DNA from: Ancylostoma caninum
Lineage: Eukaryota; Nematoda; Chromadorea; Rhabditida; Ancylostomatidae
Length of the DNA: 64,000 bases
Direction of reading: 5' to 3'
Assembly: GCA_037903475.1 (NCBI GenBank)
Contig: JBAJFG010000469.1
Location: 124,001-188,000, forward strand
Positions 47,401-58,733 of the stretch are shown here, piece after piece. The first letter of the stretch is position 1. Each line of letters starts with the position of its first letter. Position numbers and translations under genes: made by a program. The notes beneath the pieces are model-generated. The model saw only the letters and a program-made list of their open reading frames with translations. It was not told where the DNA came from and did no database searches.

Positions 47401-50400
47401 TTCGGAGAATTCAGCGCGGCTAAAAAAGTGTTCTAAAATATTCTGAAAAAAAATCACATATAACCAGTAAGAAAAAATGAATGCGTAGGAGGAATACAAC
47501 TCCCGCATAATAATGAAACACTAAACGTAGACGACAGGGCACAAAAGAATCACCTCTGTTCTGTAAAGCACCAAGAAGAGATTTTGGCTGCAGAACTCGT
47601 TCCACATCCGGCCACCTGAATGAACGAGCTCACCTTCTTATGTCAAATGTATAATGTTAGCAACCGCACCTGCTTTGCTTAGCAAGAGCGCTGACACTCG
47701 TCCAGACTGCCTCTTTGTCTGTTATCCGGAATGAATCTCGAACACTACCGGGATTTGCAAGTGCGTGCTGGAAATCATGCATTTAGATGCATAGGTGCGA
47801 TAGTCCGAGCCAAGGCTCAGACAGCGTTCACTCTGGGAGGGAGGCCAACGGACCCCTTGACCGTGAAACAAAAAAAAAGTAAGCGAAACAAAAAATTAAT
47901 CCTCTCCAATTTCGGGTACGATTTGAAAGTAGCGAGCAATCGAATGGAAAGGAACAATTGCAGAAGACAAGGAAGTGAAGAAATGGAAAGTTTAATCCAG
48001 TCGGCAAACTGAATAAATTGAACAATAAAGGATTGCTGGATAGCCGTTGATGTGAATAAAGGCGTCGTGAATCGAAATGGCACGTTTAGCGCTGAACAGA
48101 GCGTGTTATTTGCCGCAGAAGGGAAAACGACGAGCGAATTTCTACATAAAGGAAAAAGAATTGTATATTAGTGAACGGTCGAAAACTCCACAAATTAGAT
48201 GTTTTTAAAGGATTTCTTCTCGTGTTTCCGCGAAACTGGTAAGTATTGCACATGTATTCATACTAGAAGGAATGCCCTTTCCGCCCATATAGAGATGTAT
48301 AAGGGAAATCTTTTTCTTGTTGAAAAAAGAGGGGGTGAGCCGAAACAACGGAGCATTCTCGTGCCCGTTGTTAGACAAATGACGAGATTGTGCGATGAGG
48401 GAAGGGAGCCGGCTTAGGAAACGTTTTAATCCCCCCCCCCCCCCCTCTCACAGAAGACGACACGCAACCACTGAAACAGGATGCGGTTTATATGGTTTAT
48501 CAGTTAGAGGGTTGAAGGAGGAGAACATAGATACCCTTCACTCCTAGGTTTCATTTCAGTAAAAAGTTGTAATAAGAAAAAATAGCTCAAAATTAGGTGT
48601 AATTTCAGTGTCAAGTTTTTGTATGTAGGGAAGAAGAAGTGTTGTGCAAATTGTGTATGTATGAATGGATGATATCATGAAGATTTGCTGAGGACTATCG
48701 TCATTAGTATTATCAGTGGCTGGTTCCTCATTTGAAAGCACTATCCTAGAGCATCCGTAGCACGATAGCGGAGAGTCATCACTATCGTATTGTTTCATGA
48801 AACGGTTCAACGGTGCGTTTGTAGAAATATATTGCAAGATTTCCTCAGTTTTCACAACATTTAAAGGTATGTTAGCTATCCCCTCCCCTCTCCCCATCGA
48901 CACCCTTCACTTTTTGCTCGGTGACCCCTTTCACTTTGGCAAGGGCGTTCTCACCCCTATCGCACCTATGTTTAGATGTCAGAATATCAGAACTATCCCC
49001 GTCAAACTAATGTGGATAGCATTACTACCACTTAGTAGTCACTCTAAATGTTATTCTCCAGTGCACGCGCAGGTAAACCCACGCACACTGCGCCACAGTC
49101 TCTCAGACTACACTGACTCGGATACATATCGACCGGTTGTCGTTAAGGTCCTCAATGGAGTCGATATGAAATGACCCTTCTACCGCCAGTTTATTTTGAC
49201 GCATTTTGAAGTGGCATGCAATCATAAAAGTATGAGACTGTTTCAACAAAGATGCATATAACGAACGCTAAACACACGAACCAGGGGATCGTCGTAATGG
49301 TACAGACAACAGTAGTAATATGTGGCGATTGCGGATTTTCCAACCAGACTCGCATTTTTCGGAAAAGCAGTGAAGATAGCATTTCTGCTCTGATCATCAG
49401 CTACCTGAACATCTTTCATCCATAAGATGTTATGCTAGAATAGATGTAATATGTAATTAAACCTCTCACGTTTATTGGAATCTGTCGCTCCAATAGGCTT
49501 ATGTAATCACTGACGACTCCTGCCTCCGAGACTAGTAAAGGATCGCTGAAGCCACTCCGCACACATTTTTTCAATGCTTGCACCTAAATTAGAGAAAAGA
49601 AAGATTAAGGCAGAAATGTGCAGTACCAAGAATAAGGAGAGTGATACAATAAGCTGATTTATTCTGCAGCATTTTCTGTGGAATCAAAGAAACTCTTTTT
49701 AATTGTTTAAATGCAGTGTATCACCTCGTTCTCGTGTTTGAGATTTTAGTGGACTCAGAATCTGCTCTATGCGCTGGATCCAGCGATGTACCTAATGTGT
49801 TATTAGGTTGGTGCAAAAATAATGCGCGTTTTCATGCCTTTGATTCCGAACCTCGTAACTCCTTTCAAAATCAATCTTTTCCAATAGGCTTAGAACTACT
49901 GTAATCCGCGAATCTTTAGCAATAAGATAGACGTTCTACGACTATCGTGCAATTCTGACAGGACCTTCTAGAATCGACAAACTTCCGGAGGGCAGTTTTG
50001 GTATCACTTTGGTCTTCGAGAAAATTCTCTCGGAAGAAGTCGTCCAAGTTCTCGGGGAAGCGGTAGTCGGTGAGCGAGAAGCTTGCTGATTGTGATGTAG
50101 GAGTCCGAGCTTCCTAGCTCAGTTGCTCAAACCTGTGAAGAATCTGTCGTGCAGGGTGTGCCTGGTCGGTACCGTGTAGGAGTGAAGAATCCACTTTATT
50201 GAGCAACGCTGGGGTCACACCGTGAAGTTTCTAATTTATTTCATTTACGTCTTGAAACCACTTACTAGATTAGGAAGTATGAATGAGCTGCAGTGAGCAA
50301 TTTTTGCAGCAGTTCACCACAAAGTCGCCGTGACCTTATTTTGGTGTTGCTTCGGTTTCTGGAAGTATTTCGGTGCATGTTCCTCGTCCAACTGTTGAGC

Positions 50401-53400
50401 AAGGCACTTCATTTTGTCGAAGAGGGTCTACACTTCACATTTAATCACTAAGCGATCGACTGTTTGGTCGCAATTTTTTCACTACAAATGTGCGAAGCAC
50501 ACCTCTCAAAGAGGATCAATGTGGTACTCATTCAGTATGCGCGACATCTACTCGTCGAGCTTTTTCATCCTCCCATTTTTACTGAAGGGAGGGATGGTCT
50601 GACAACAATCACCGGCAATGTTCTGCGAAACCAAATATGTTGTTTTGGATGAGTGCTGTTCGATAATTGTCATCAGTTGGGGGTCGCAAATCCCGGAAAG
50701 ACCTGTGCGACATTCCTTACTTTCGAAGCAAGGCACACCAAGCCGAAAAATCCGGAAGCAGCTCGGCGGAATGCATTCGCTCACAGTCCCTTCGCCAAAA
50801 CTACGGTGTACGGTGGTCTTTCGAGCGGTTCCTGCTGCGATGCCGGCGAGTTTTAGCTCGCTGAAGTGAGTTTGGCAAAAAACTTGTTTTGGCAACTTTC
50901 GTTCCACAACTAAAAATTCACCAAAACATGAACTTCGCTCAAAATGCATAAGATATTTGAAAAGGCCATGAAATTTGCTACGAAACCATGTGCAACTTCT
51001 CAGACAGATGATAAGAAGCACCGGAAGTTTTCTGTACCGAAAATGAAGCAGCGAAAAACGCGCATTATTTTTGCACCAACCTAATACAAAGCGTCTTCAA
51101 ACCCGTTTTTCGGGACTGGATTGAAACAGTTCGTTGAGCCGAGTGGATGCGTGAAGCCGTTGATCTTATCGATCGGATACGTGAAGACATTCCGCTATAA
51201 GACGGCAATAGAAAAGTGAGCTCACCTTCTGCTCAGCAACCTGATGTCGTATCGCAGCCGAGAACTCCACCATTGCAGCGTCAGCGTTTCTTCCAAGGGC
51301 ACTGAAAAAAGAACCGAATAGCAAATGAGCCCCACGAGATGACCAGACCAACTTACAATAAGGTTGTTGTCAGCTCGTCATAATCTCTTGTAATTTTGAG
51401 ATAGGCTATGTATTCTTCGGCTGCTTGTGGCTTTCTCAATAAAATATCACGGAAAAGTGAGTCCATCAGGCTGCTCTTTAGAAACAGAACTACCTAAACA
51501 CAGGAAATTAGACATCAGAAAAGAGGAGGAAAATCGACCGAAACCCACAGCTAAGATCACGTTCCCGTCCACAATGTCTATAGCCGCATCGAGCAACTGC
51601 ACCTTTTCTTCTTTAGATCTATACCATTCCAATGACACTGGATCTCCTTTCAGTAATCGCCGAACTGCTTCTTTTACATCTGGTGCGCGATATCTATCGT
51701 GACGAACAGCCTGAATATCAACCAACGAAGTTTTATTAAACTACTACCGCAAAATACGGAAAATCTCTGGAGAAATGTGTCACAGAAAACTACCGCACTC
51801 ATCGAACTCTTCAACAGTGCGGCCCTTTAACATGACATTTTTGCTTTCGCACAATTTTTGGACGCAACTCATTGACATTTCAAACAGTTGCGTGAAAACA
51901 CTGTGCTTTCGAGAGAAAGAAGGAATTTGCTAACGCGTGAACCAACCTCCAAATGTCGTTGCAATTTGCGATGTTCAGCTCTGAGTCGTGAGTAGTCAAG
52001 ATCTAACCGATGGGCATCACTCGGTAAACTGCTTACACTACATTCTGATATAACTGAAGCAGCAGATGGACCTCCAGCATGAAGGGGAGAAGATTCGACC
52101 TGAAGCCATCAAGCAAATATAAAAAGCTCCCATATACAGACATATTCAGAATGATTGGAAAGGAAAAAAAAACAAGAACACTACTCAGCTCAGCCGTACA
52201 TAGAAGTCAACTAAAAAGACAAGTAAAGGGTATAAATAATAGACGCCTCAGGACGCTACTTTGTTTCAGCATTGCATTAAAAATGATGAAAATGAAAGAA
52301 TCATGCCAGTCATTAAATCGCCACCCTTGAAAATAGAGATATAATAACAGAAACGGGAGTGCAATTACACTTTTTATAAAGAGGTCAGTGCGCCGCTTGA
52401 AGTTTACCCACGCTGCTGCAGCTAATCCTGTTTTTTGACAGTTGAAACAGAAGAATCGATAAAACAAAAGTGGAAAGAAATTGGATGTGGATATAAATGG
52501 AAATAACCCGATAATATTAATAATTCAGTATGCTCAAGGACATTAAATACTCTGATAACTGTGAAGAACAAACGCAGATCAAACGGCGTAATGGTTCGAA
52601 TAGAAACCCTAGCAGCACCGGTTGCCAGTTGCTGCCATCCTCCTCTCGATTGTTGCTCAAGCTGTCGGCTCTTTAGCAGCAATTGCTGAGGGACGACAGC
52701 AGTCAGAGAGAGGATGGCAGCAACTGGCAATCGTTGCTGCTAGGGTTTCTATTCGAATCATTACGCCGTTCGGGCTCCGTTCGTGCTGCACAGTTATCAG
52801 AGTATGAAAAATTTTGTTAAATTTACTGAAGAACGAAAGAATACAAGAGAATGTGTTCTTCTCGAAATTACAATCAATAGACGGCAAATATCATCACGAA
52901 TGCACTTACTTCTAATTTGAGATTAGCCGCTTTGTTATTGATGAAATCCTGTACCACCTCTTCCCTTTTCTGAGCAGCATTCTCGCTAAATGGATATAAT
53001 CTGATAAAAAAACATTTACATGCACTTTTTGGAAAGATATATCGTTTGTCCTTTCTTATGTTCTTTAAATATGCAGAAATATCGGGATTACACACAATAA
53101 CCCGCACGTGCACGAGCACGCGAAGCTAAGTACAGAAATGACAGTGACATTTTAATCTCATTTCTATTTAGAACATGACCTGTTATGCATGAATGATTGC
53201 AAACCAGTGGCGAACGCAGAAATGGGCTGCCGAAGGGTGAGGGGGGGGGGAGGAGGCGTGATTCAAAAAAAGGGAAAAAACGCTATTCCGGGACCTATAT
53301 GGAAGAATAGAATGAAAAATCAGCTTTAGTGTTCAATAATCAAAAGCTAATGTATTAAGATACTAAGTTTTTAATTATTTTATGAAGTGCTTTCCACAAT

Positions 53401-54250
53401 TATGGCGACCCGCTTAGGGAGGGAGGGGAGCGCCGCGTTCGAAACTGCTGCATATATAACTAAGCGGGAACGGTTATACAGTTTTTGAGGAACCTCTACA
53501 GCTACTTCAGGGTTTGGTGTTCAAGAAAGGTTTGATATTTTATTCATGTTTGTTATTCATTCTAAATCGAAATAGATTTCTGTTGAAGACGCAACTATAT
53601 TGTTTTCTTCTACTGCCACAATGGCATTTCACATGACCTTGCCTGTTTCGCCCTTGAACCACTACATTACATTTCTGCGAGAAAACATAAAAAAATTATG
53701 CTGTCATTAACAGCTAAGCCTTTTTTGGCAAAAATATAATCTTCTCAGCCTTTTTACCAAAAGTACGTAAACACAAGTGTAACACCTTTTTGTACTGTTC
53801 ATATAGAATTTACTTTTGTTTATACTAGTTACTTGAAGCAAGCATTAACTAACTACTTAAAGAACTCACCCCGTTACCTTATTAGAGTTGGCATTCTGCA
53901 AAGGCGACAGTGGCTCCGCAACTTTTGCTGAGAAAACCTCTCGTTGATCGAAGAGATTGTCCACAGCCGCACGTGCAGCCCACTTGAAAATGAAGACTAA
54001 TCACAGAATGACGAATCGTTAATCAGTTGGAGTTCTAATACGAGCCGCTCCGAAATAGCTCGGAGCGCCAAGTGATAACAAATGGAACACTTCGACAACA
54101 GAAACAGTATTCAAGCAAAAACATAAATCACTCCGAACCCACTTGTTTCGAAGGTAAATCATCGAACAGCGATGAAGAATTCGATCCGCTCTCGTTCCAG
54201 TAACTGTCTTCAGGATCATCAAATGTAAATTTTTTCTTGATATGTGCCAT
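44470..54250 (-). CDS. spe-39: SPE-39/VIPAS39, VPS33B-interacting trafficking protein
   Basis: Sixteen exons give about 551 residues (human homologue ~490, C. elegans ~520): 54143-54250, 53870-53982, 52910-53000, 51947-52099, ~51794-51905, 51549-51710, 51357-51493, 51226-51301, 49470-49583, 49282-49404, 47670-47767, 47554-47615, 47328-47419, 46203-46280, 44714-44830 and 44470-44490. All junctions agree in phase except exon 5 to 6. The start is an acidic, Ser-rich tail with DDPEDSYWNES. A coiled coil (LDYSRLRAEHRKLQRHLE) is followed by the conserved core VRRLLKGDPVSLEWYRS, DGNVILAVVLFLKSSL, LLERQIPI, WPDVERVL and FHILHSSSTAP. A six-residue last exon GTKWKN matches the family's RWKN terminus. 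Family knowledge: SPE-39 binds VPS33-type proteins and acts with HOPS-like tethers in lysosomal delivery and sperm organelle formation. Introns carry a mariner and several MITEs. Confidence 0.93.
44931..45124. mobile_element. palindromic MITE in spe-39 last-but-one intron
   Basis: AGCTCCAAATGTCCGCAGTC and its inverted partner GACTGCGGACATTTGAAGC bound a ~190-bp palindrome related to the CTCCAAACGTACGC family. It lies between exons 14 and 15. Confidence 0.75.
47027..47181. mobile_element. palindromic MITE in spe-39 intron
   Basis: A ~155-bp inverted repeat with ends GAGCTCCAAACGTACGC and GTACGTTTGGAGTTTCC and GC-rich inner arms. It is inverted relative to the 61099 copy and lies between exons 13 and 14. 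Confidence 0.8.
49803..51084 (-). mobile_element. mariner transposon relic in spe-39 intron
   Basis: Inverted ends TTAGGTTGGTGCAAAAATAA flank 1282 bp, the usual mariner size, with TA on both sides (49801-49802, 51085-51086). The minus strand keeps transposase pieces, such as FGEGTVSE, CDPQLMTIIEQHSSKTTYLV and KKLDE with a stop where WVPH is expected. Frameshifts and stops make it inactive. It lies between spe-39 exons 8 and 9. Confidence 0.88.
50548..51021 (-). pseudogene. mariner transposase N-terminal remnant
   Basis: An open frame of 157 codons covers the helix-turn-helix region of a mariner transposase in degraded form. The family's arrangement is recognisable (IAAGTARK, then FGEGTVSE, then the DPQL...TTYLVSQNIAG segment). 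The reading frame ends at a stop within the conserved DEWVPH position. The catalytic DDD half was not recovered. Confidence 0.7.
52548..52805. mobile_element. palindromic MITE in spe-39 intron 3
   Basis: ATACTCTGATAACTGTG and CACAGTTATCAGAGTAT form the ends of a ~258-bp palindrome. Inner arms include GGTTCGAATAGAAACCCTAG and its complement. Confidence 0.85.
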
Positions 54251-54494
54251 TTAGAAAAATGAGCTGTACACTGCTGTTGAGCAGACCATTTATACTAAGG
54301 GAAGCCCCCTAAAATTCAATAAAAATATCATGCATTCAAAATAAAGAGAAAAAAGAATTGAAATACAACGTGAGCAAAATCTCTTGCATTGAAAATGATG
54401 TTATCTGATGTAAATGAAAGCTAACAACATGCAAGGTGTAGTAACGCTAGTAGTACACTCTAAAAACCAAAGGAAATCGATGGCTACACATCTG

Positions 54495-55557
54495 GAGTAG
54501 AGACTATTCCTACATATTTAATTCGGCTCCCTGGCAAAATGCCAAGGTTGGCGGCGTTCGTCGCGGGACCCACGTTCGTGCAAACACTGCTGCCCTTTAA
54601 ACGAACGTGTTCTCATGGCATAACATGTTATGGAACAAGTATATGGCAGAGACAGGAGAAGCTGTGCTCAAGTAGGTTTACATCTACTAAGCTTTCTCCC
54701 TACCGTTACCCATAGCATATGTATCGTTGGCCAACATCTGGTTTTTAGAGATAACCAGAGACAAGGGCAATTTATACTAGATGTTTGCATTTTACGCGTG
54801 TGCGTCTGTATGATGAGTGATAGGGTCAGTCACATAGCTGAGGCAACTCAGACGCACGCGTTTATCGCTAGTCTACCGCAAAAGGCCTTTTCAAAGCCAG
54901 CAATTTGAACCAAGCCCATGAAACCCGAAAGTACAACTGAAAAGAGCAAACGATTGCCAGAATTCCGCTGCAAATACAAAAATATCGGCTGTTTGTTCAC
55001 TTGGTGAAATCGTCGAATAAACAGATATCTTAGTGATGGAGTAGTGTGCAACGACGGGTAACAAGTGGTCTTTGGATATCGCTATTCATACGGCTTCCTA
55101 AAATGTCAATAACGAAACTACGTTTCTCAAACGTATCAGCAAAAGAACTGTAAGTGGCATGTTAGTTTTTGTCTTTAAAATAGCATTTCATCAAGCAAGA
55201 CCAGACATTCTCTAAAAGCCCGGATAAACAGAAGCCTTACGATATTTGCACAAGATGTTCCTTTAAAGACACTTATTACGACGTCAATCCATAAATCAGG
55301 TTAACACTTCCCACTAGGAGCCAAACAATCCGCTTATATGGAGCAGAAAGCCATAGTCAATCTCATACTTGCGCAACGACACCCACCCTGGTGCTCCTGT
55401 CTCTGCCGTATATCTTGTTCCATAACATGTTATGCCATGAGAACACGTTCGTTTAAAGGGCAGCAGTGTTTGCACGAACGTGGGTCCTGCGACGAACGCC
55501 GCCAACCTTGGCATTTTGCCAGGGAGCCGAATTAAATATGTAGGAATAGTCTCTACT
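54495..55557. mobile_element. hAT-like non-autonomous element upstream of spe-39
   Basis: Inverted ends of about 165 bp (GAGTAGAGACTATTCC at the left, GGAATAGTCTCTACT at the right) bound 1.06 kb. CACATCTG is duplicated on both sides (54487-54494 and 55558-55565), an 8-bp duplication typical of hAT elements. It has no transposase. Its left edge is 245 bp upstream of the spe-39 start codon. It contains a segment (54764-54895) related to the palindrome's inverted-repeat element. Confidence 0.85.
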
Positions 55558-55565
55558 CACATCTG

Positions 55566-56829
55566 GGTGCACGGCGTTTCATGTTGACCGAATATTCGCG
55601 TCGCGATATTTTCCCGCCGCGCGCGAAAACACGGGAATTATCCCTCGAGATTGACATGCCAATATTCCTCGCTAGTTCGTAGCTGTGAGGGACGAAAATC
55701 TAATAGACGTTGGTAGAGTTGCGCTGTTATTTGAAGCCAACACCCAACACTCACGGAAGTCCTCGAGTCTTCCACATTTCGGGATTTTGAGGGACTTAAA
55801 ACTCACATACATTGAAGCAATAGTTCGGAACACATGAGAAACCCAGAGAATACGGTGCTGCTCTCCTTGCGTTTGAGTGTGACTCTTTCAACGTAAGCGG
55901 GTCCCCGCACGTGAATGCCTTGTGCGCTTGTGCAATTGAGAGCCTGCGTAAGTTGGTGCGTCGTTCGTACGATTGGACCCTATTGACGGGCTCTGGCGAT
56001 GAATTTCGCCATAGAATTCCTGCAGGAATGGGACGATTCTTCGTGTTCTACTTACTGTGTGAGTACGATGAACGGCGGATTATATTCCATCCGAAACAAT
56101 GAGTAATAAATCGCTAATAGCGATTCGCTATCACAGCATCCACTCTAGAAGAGAATCGGCTACAGGTTAACGCAAAACGTATGCGATAGTCTTGATAGAT
56201 CAACAGCAAAAACTCTCCGTGACTATGCAACACCCCAATCATCACTGTCTTCTGAATCAGCAGTAAACAGTGTATGGTCTGTTATAGGGCATTCACTTCG
56301 GAGTAAACATCGCGTTCCAATACAGTGGACGTCAATAGCGCTGGCCCATCTGCGGCCTCGAGAAGGACGTCGCGCAACCGCGCCGCGCGCACCACAACCT
56401 ATGTATTCTGCTGCTGTTATGCAACTTCTAGCAGCTTTTCTACCCGATTTTAAGGATTGGCAACCAAATCGGGAAGAAAAAACCCTAGAAATAGCATTTC
56501 GGCTGGTGCGACACCGATGTCGGCGCGCGCAGCGCGGTCGCGCTGCGTACTTCTCGAGGCCGCAGATGGGCCACCGCCATTGCCGTCCACTGTACGTACA
56601 CGAGCTGATCCATCCCAATAGATCAAATTTTCTATCGAAAGGCTACGTCCGAACAACTAGAAACTACTCGCACGTAGCCCTTCGGTAGAGAATTTGATCT
56701 ATTGGAACGGATCAGCTCGCGCGCGTACTGCAACGCGATGTTTACTCCGCGCACTCGATATCGCATCGCTTGAACGCATGCGTCCTACTTACTTTCCACA
56801 CCATTTCCGATGCCGTTTTAACATGTCAG
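55566..56829. other. no gene; nested palindromes at 56290-56760
   Basis: 55566-56280 shows nothing recognisable apart from GC-rich CGCGCGCG patches. Between 56290 and 56760 overlapping inverted repeats occur: CCCATCTGCGGCCTCGAGAA pairs with a block at 56553-56572, and AATAGATCAAATTTTCTATC pairs with one near 56690. These are probably MITE ends. The frames there are palindrome artefacts. Confidence 0.5.
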
Positions 56830-57414
56830 GGGTACTATTGTACTTCAGCGGCCCCACTATCGACCCCAAACTCAAAATCATGGATTTCTCTGAAAACTTG
56901 CATACAGGGGTAATTCGATGTGCTGATCACGAATATCATATTCACTTCCCATGATATTATCGATTTTATTGATTTTATCGATTTTTCCCCAGGTATGGAC
57001 CTCCCTCTGAAAATTTGCCTACTGGGGTTTCTGAAGGTGCGGGTTGCAAATATGATGAAGATTTCGCAAGAAAAGGTCGGCTTTGTGGGGAAAACTTCAG
57101 TGGAAACGGCAACTACACCGCCCTACAGATAAAAATCTGGAGAAAATCAATGAAATCGAGAATGTGATGCAAAACAGCTACTATATTCGTTATCAGCAAC
57201 TTCAAAAACCTCTAAATGCACTTTTTTAGAGAGATTTGAGATATGGGTAGAACTTGGAAAAAATCGATAAAATCAATAAAATCGATATTGTCATGTGAAA
57301 TCAATATGATATTTGTGATCAGCACCTCGAATTACCCCTGTGTGCAAGTTTTCAGAGGAATCCATGATTTTGAGTTTCGGGTCGATAGTGGGGCCGCTGA
57401 AGTACAATAGTACC
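56830..57414. mobile_element. hAT-like MITE with 8-bp target duplication
   Basis: GGGTACTATTGTACTTCAGC is mirrored at the right end, and inverted similarity extends ~165 bp inward (for example CGATTTTATTGATTTTATCG and its complement). CATGTCAG flanks both ends (56822-56829 and 57415-57422). No coding capacity. Confidence 0.85.
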
Positions 57415-57422
57415 CATGTCAG

Positions 57423-57957
57423 GTAGCTATAAAGCACTGGGACTAACTAGCTAGAACGTGGGCGACTTGTCAAAAGCACCTCTAAGTGTGGGGCGTTGTT
57501 CTGACTCTAAGAGAGTTTTCCATATCAAAAAAAAAACTATTGTTGAAGATGGAGAAGGGTTGCAGTACCAGTAGCCACAACGAGACAACCGAGAACGATA
57601 GAAAATCCGTAGTATGTAGAATAAATCAGCACATAATGAAATTATAAGAATATACATATTTTTCAGAGATTCGATAACAAAAGGATGTGATGCAATTTTT
57701 GAGGAGTTGCATCTTGTGGAAAGCTCTGCATAGTTCGTCATTTCTAAATTAGATTAAAACGGCATTTAATAGAAACATTCTACTGCTCAGTAGCTGGCGT
57801 CTCCACGGCAATGTCCAACGATTTTGAGGAAAAGCACAAACTCACATACTTTTTGGAGATTTGAAGTACACCGCTATTTACTTTCTCCGCCTCCAGCTCG
57901 TGGGTGGTCCTGTCGAGGTAATGTGGCGGAATGTATTAGGGTGAGTCATAAGTATAC
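57423..57957. other. unassigned AT-rich sequence
   Basis: No repeat, exon or RNA gene recognised. Confidence 0.5.
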
Positions 57958-57959
57958 AT

Positions 57960-58098
57960 TGGTATTCGAATTTTTTTCTTTCGAATAATCGAATATTTCA
58001 GTTTTTCGAATTATTCGAATATTCGAATTATCGAATAGTTCAACTTTTCGAATTTTAACTTTTCGAATTATTCGAATATTCGAACTATCGAATATTCC
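57960..58098 (+). repeat. TTCGAATA-type array, copy 2 (left part)
   Basis: Degenerate TTCGAATTATTCGAATA units, homologous to 43738-43852 inverted. The array is interrupted after GACTT at 58103 and resumes after GACTT at 60646. Confidence 0.85.
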
Positions 58099-58103
58099 GA
58101 CTT

Positions 58104-58398
58104 TGTGGCGACTGATATGGCGGATGGTGGCGCCTTAGACTCTTGGACTAGTATTGTCCGAATGCGCAGTAAATGCGATGGTTCAGTGGATAATGTATTT
58201 ATTACTTACTGTACAGGAGATGAGCAATACAAGGAGAATAGTGAGTAAAGTGCGCCTCGTAGGGCTTACAACATCATTCTGACTAGGAACAAGTATCTCT
58301 AGCCCGAGACGGGTCAGCTCCGCCCCTCCACAGGAGGTACAGTATCGGCGGTAAACATGAATACTACAAGGATCTCGATCTGTCGATGTTACATAAAA
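58104..58398 (-). repeat. extra LTR related to the 26235-29266 family
   Basis: The body aligns with the 266-bp LTR at 26235 (shared GACTCTTGGAC, GATGGTTCAGTGGATA-like, GGCTTACAACATCAT and CGATCTGTCGATG blocks). Its first ~35 bp (TGTGGCGACTGATATGGCGG) instead resemble the start of the 281-bp LTR. It ends TTACATAAAA directly against the next LTR. Confidence 0.75.
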
Positions 58399-58679
58399 TG
58401 TGGTGGCTAACTGGGCGGAAGGGTGGCGCCTGTATTTTGGGAGGATGGGTGGCTCCGTTTTCGTGTGTTGTACACGTGTTGGTCAGGATCTTCATTCGTC
58501 CGACCTGCACCTAACGGTGCTGTGGTAGAATGCTAACATAAAAGGGGCGTGGTAAGGCATAGTACATGGCCCATAAACATATCACTTTGGTCATGAATAA
58601 TGGCCCTCATCTGGTCAATACAGAACTGTATAAGATACTAAAGGTTACATCTAAAAAAGGTGCCGCTTGAACCGGCACA
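58399..58679 (-). repeat. 281-bp LTR, left copy (3')
   Basis: Starts TGTGGTGGCTAACTGGGCGG and ends CCGGCACA, with TG...CA termini. It differs from the right copy by about seven substitutions. Confidence 0.9.
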
Positions 58680-58733
58680 TTCCGGCGCGGCAAAACAACA
58701 AGATAACAAGGAAAGAAAAGCAAAATACAACCA

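Noticed and set aside
50618..50869. Plus-strand frames inside the mariner relic
   Set aside because: They are antisense shadows of the minus-strand transposase remnant, which matches the family order of motifs.
56223..56618. 131-codon minus-strand frame
   Set aside because: It lies across nested inverted repeats (56290-56760). The plus-strand frame at 56401-56688 is its mirror effect.
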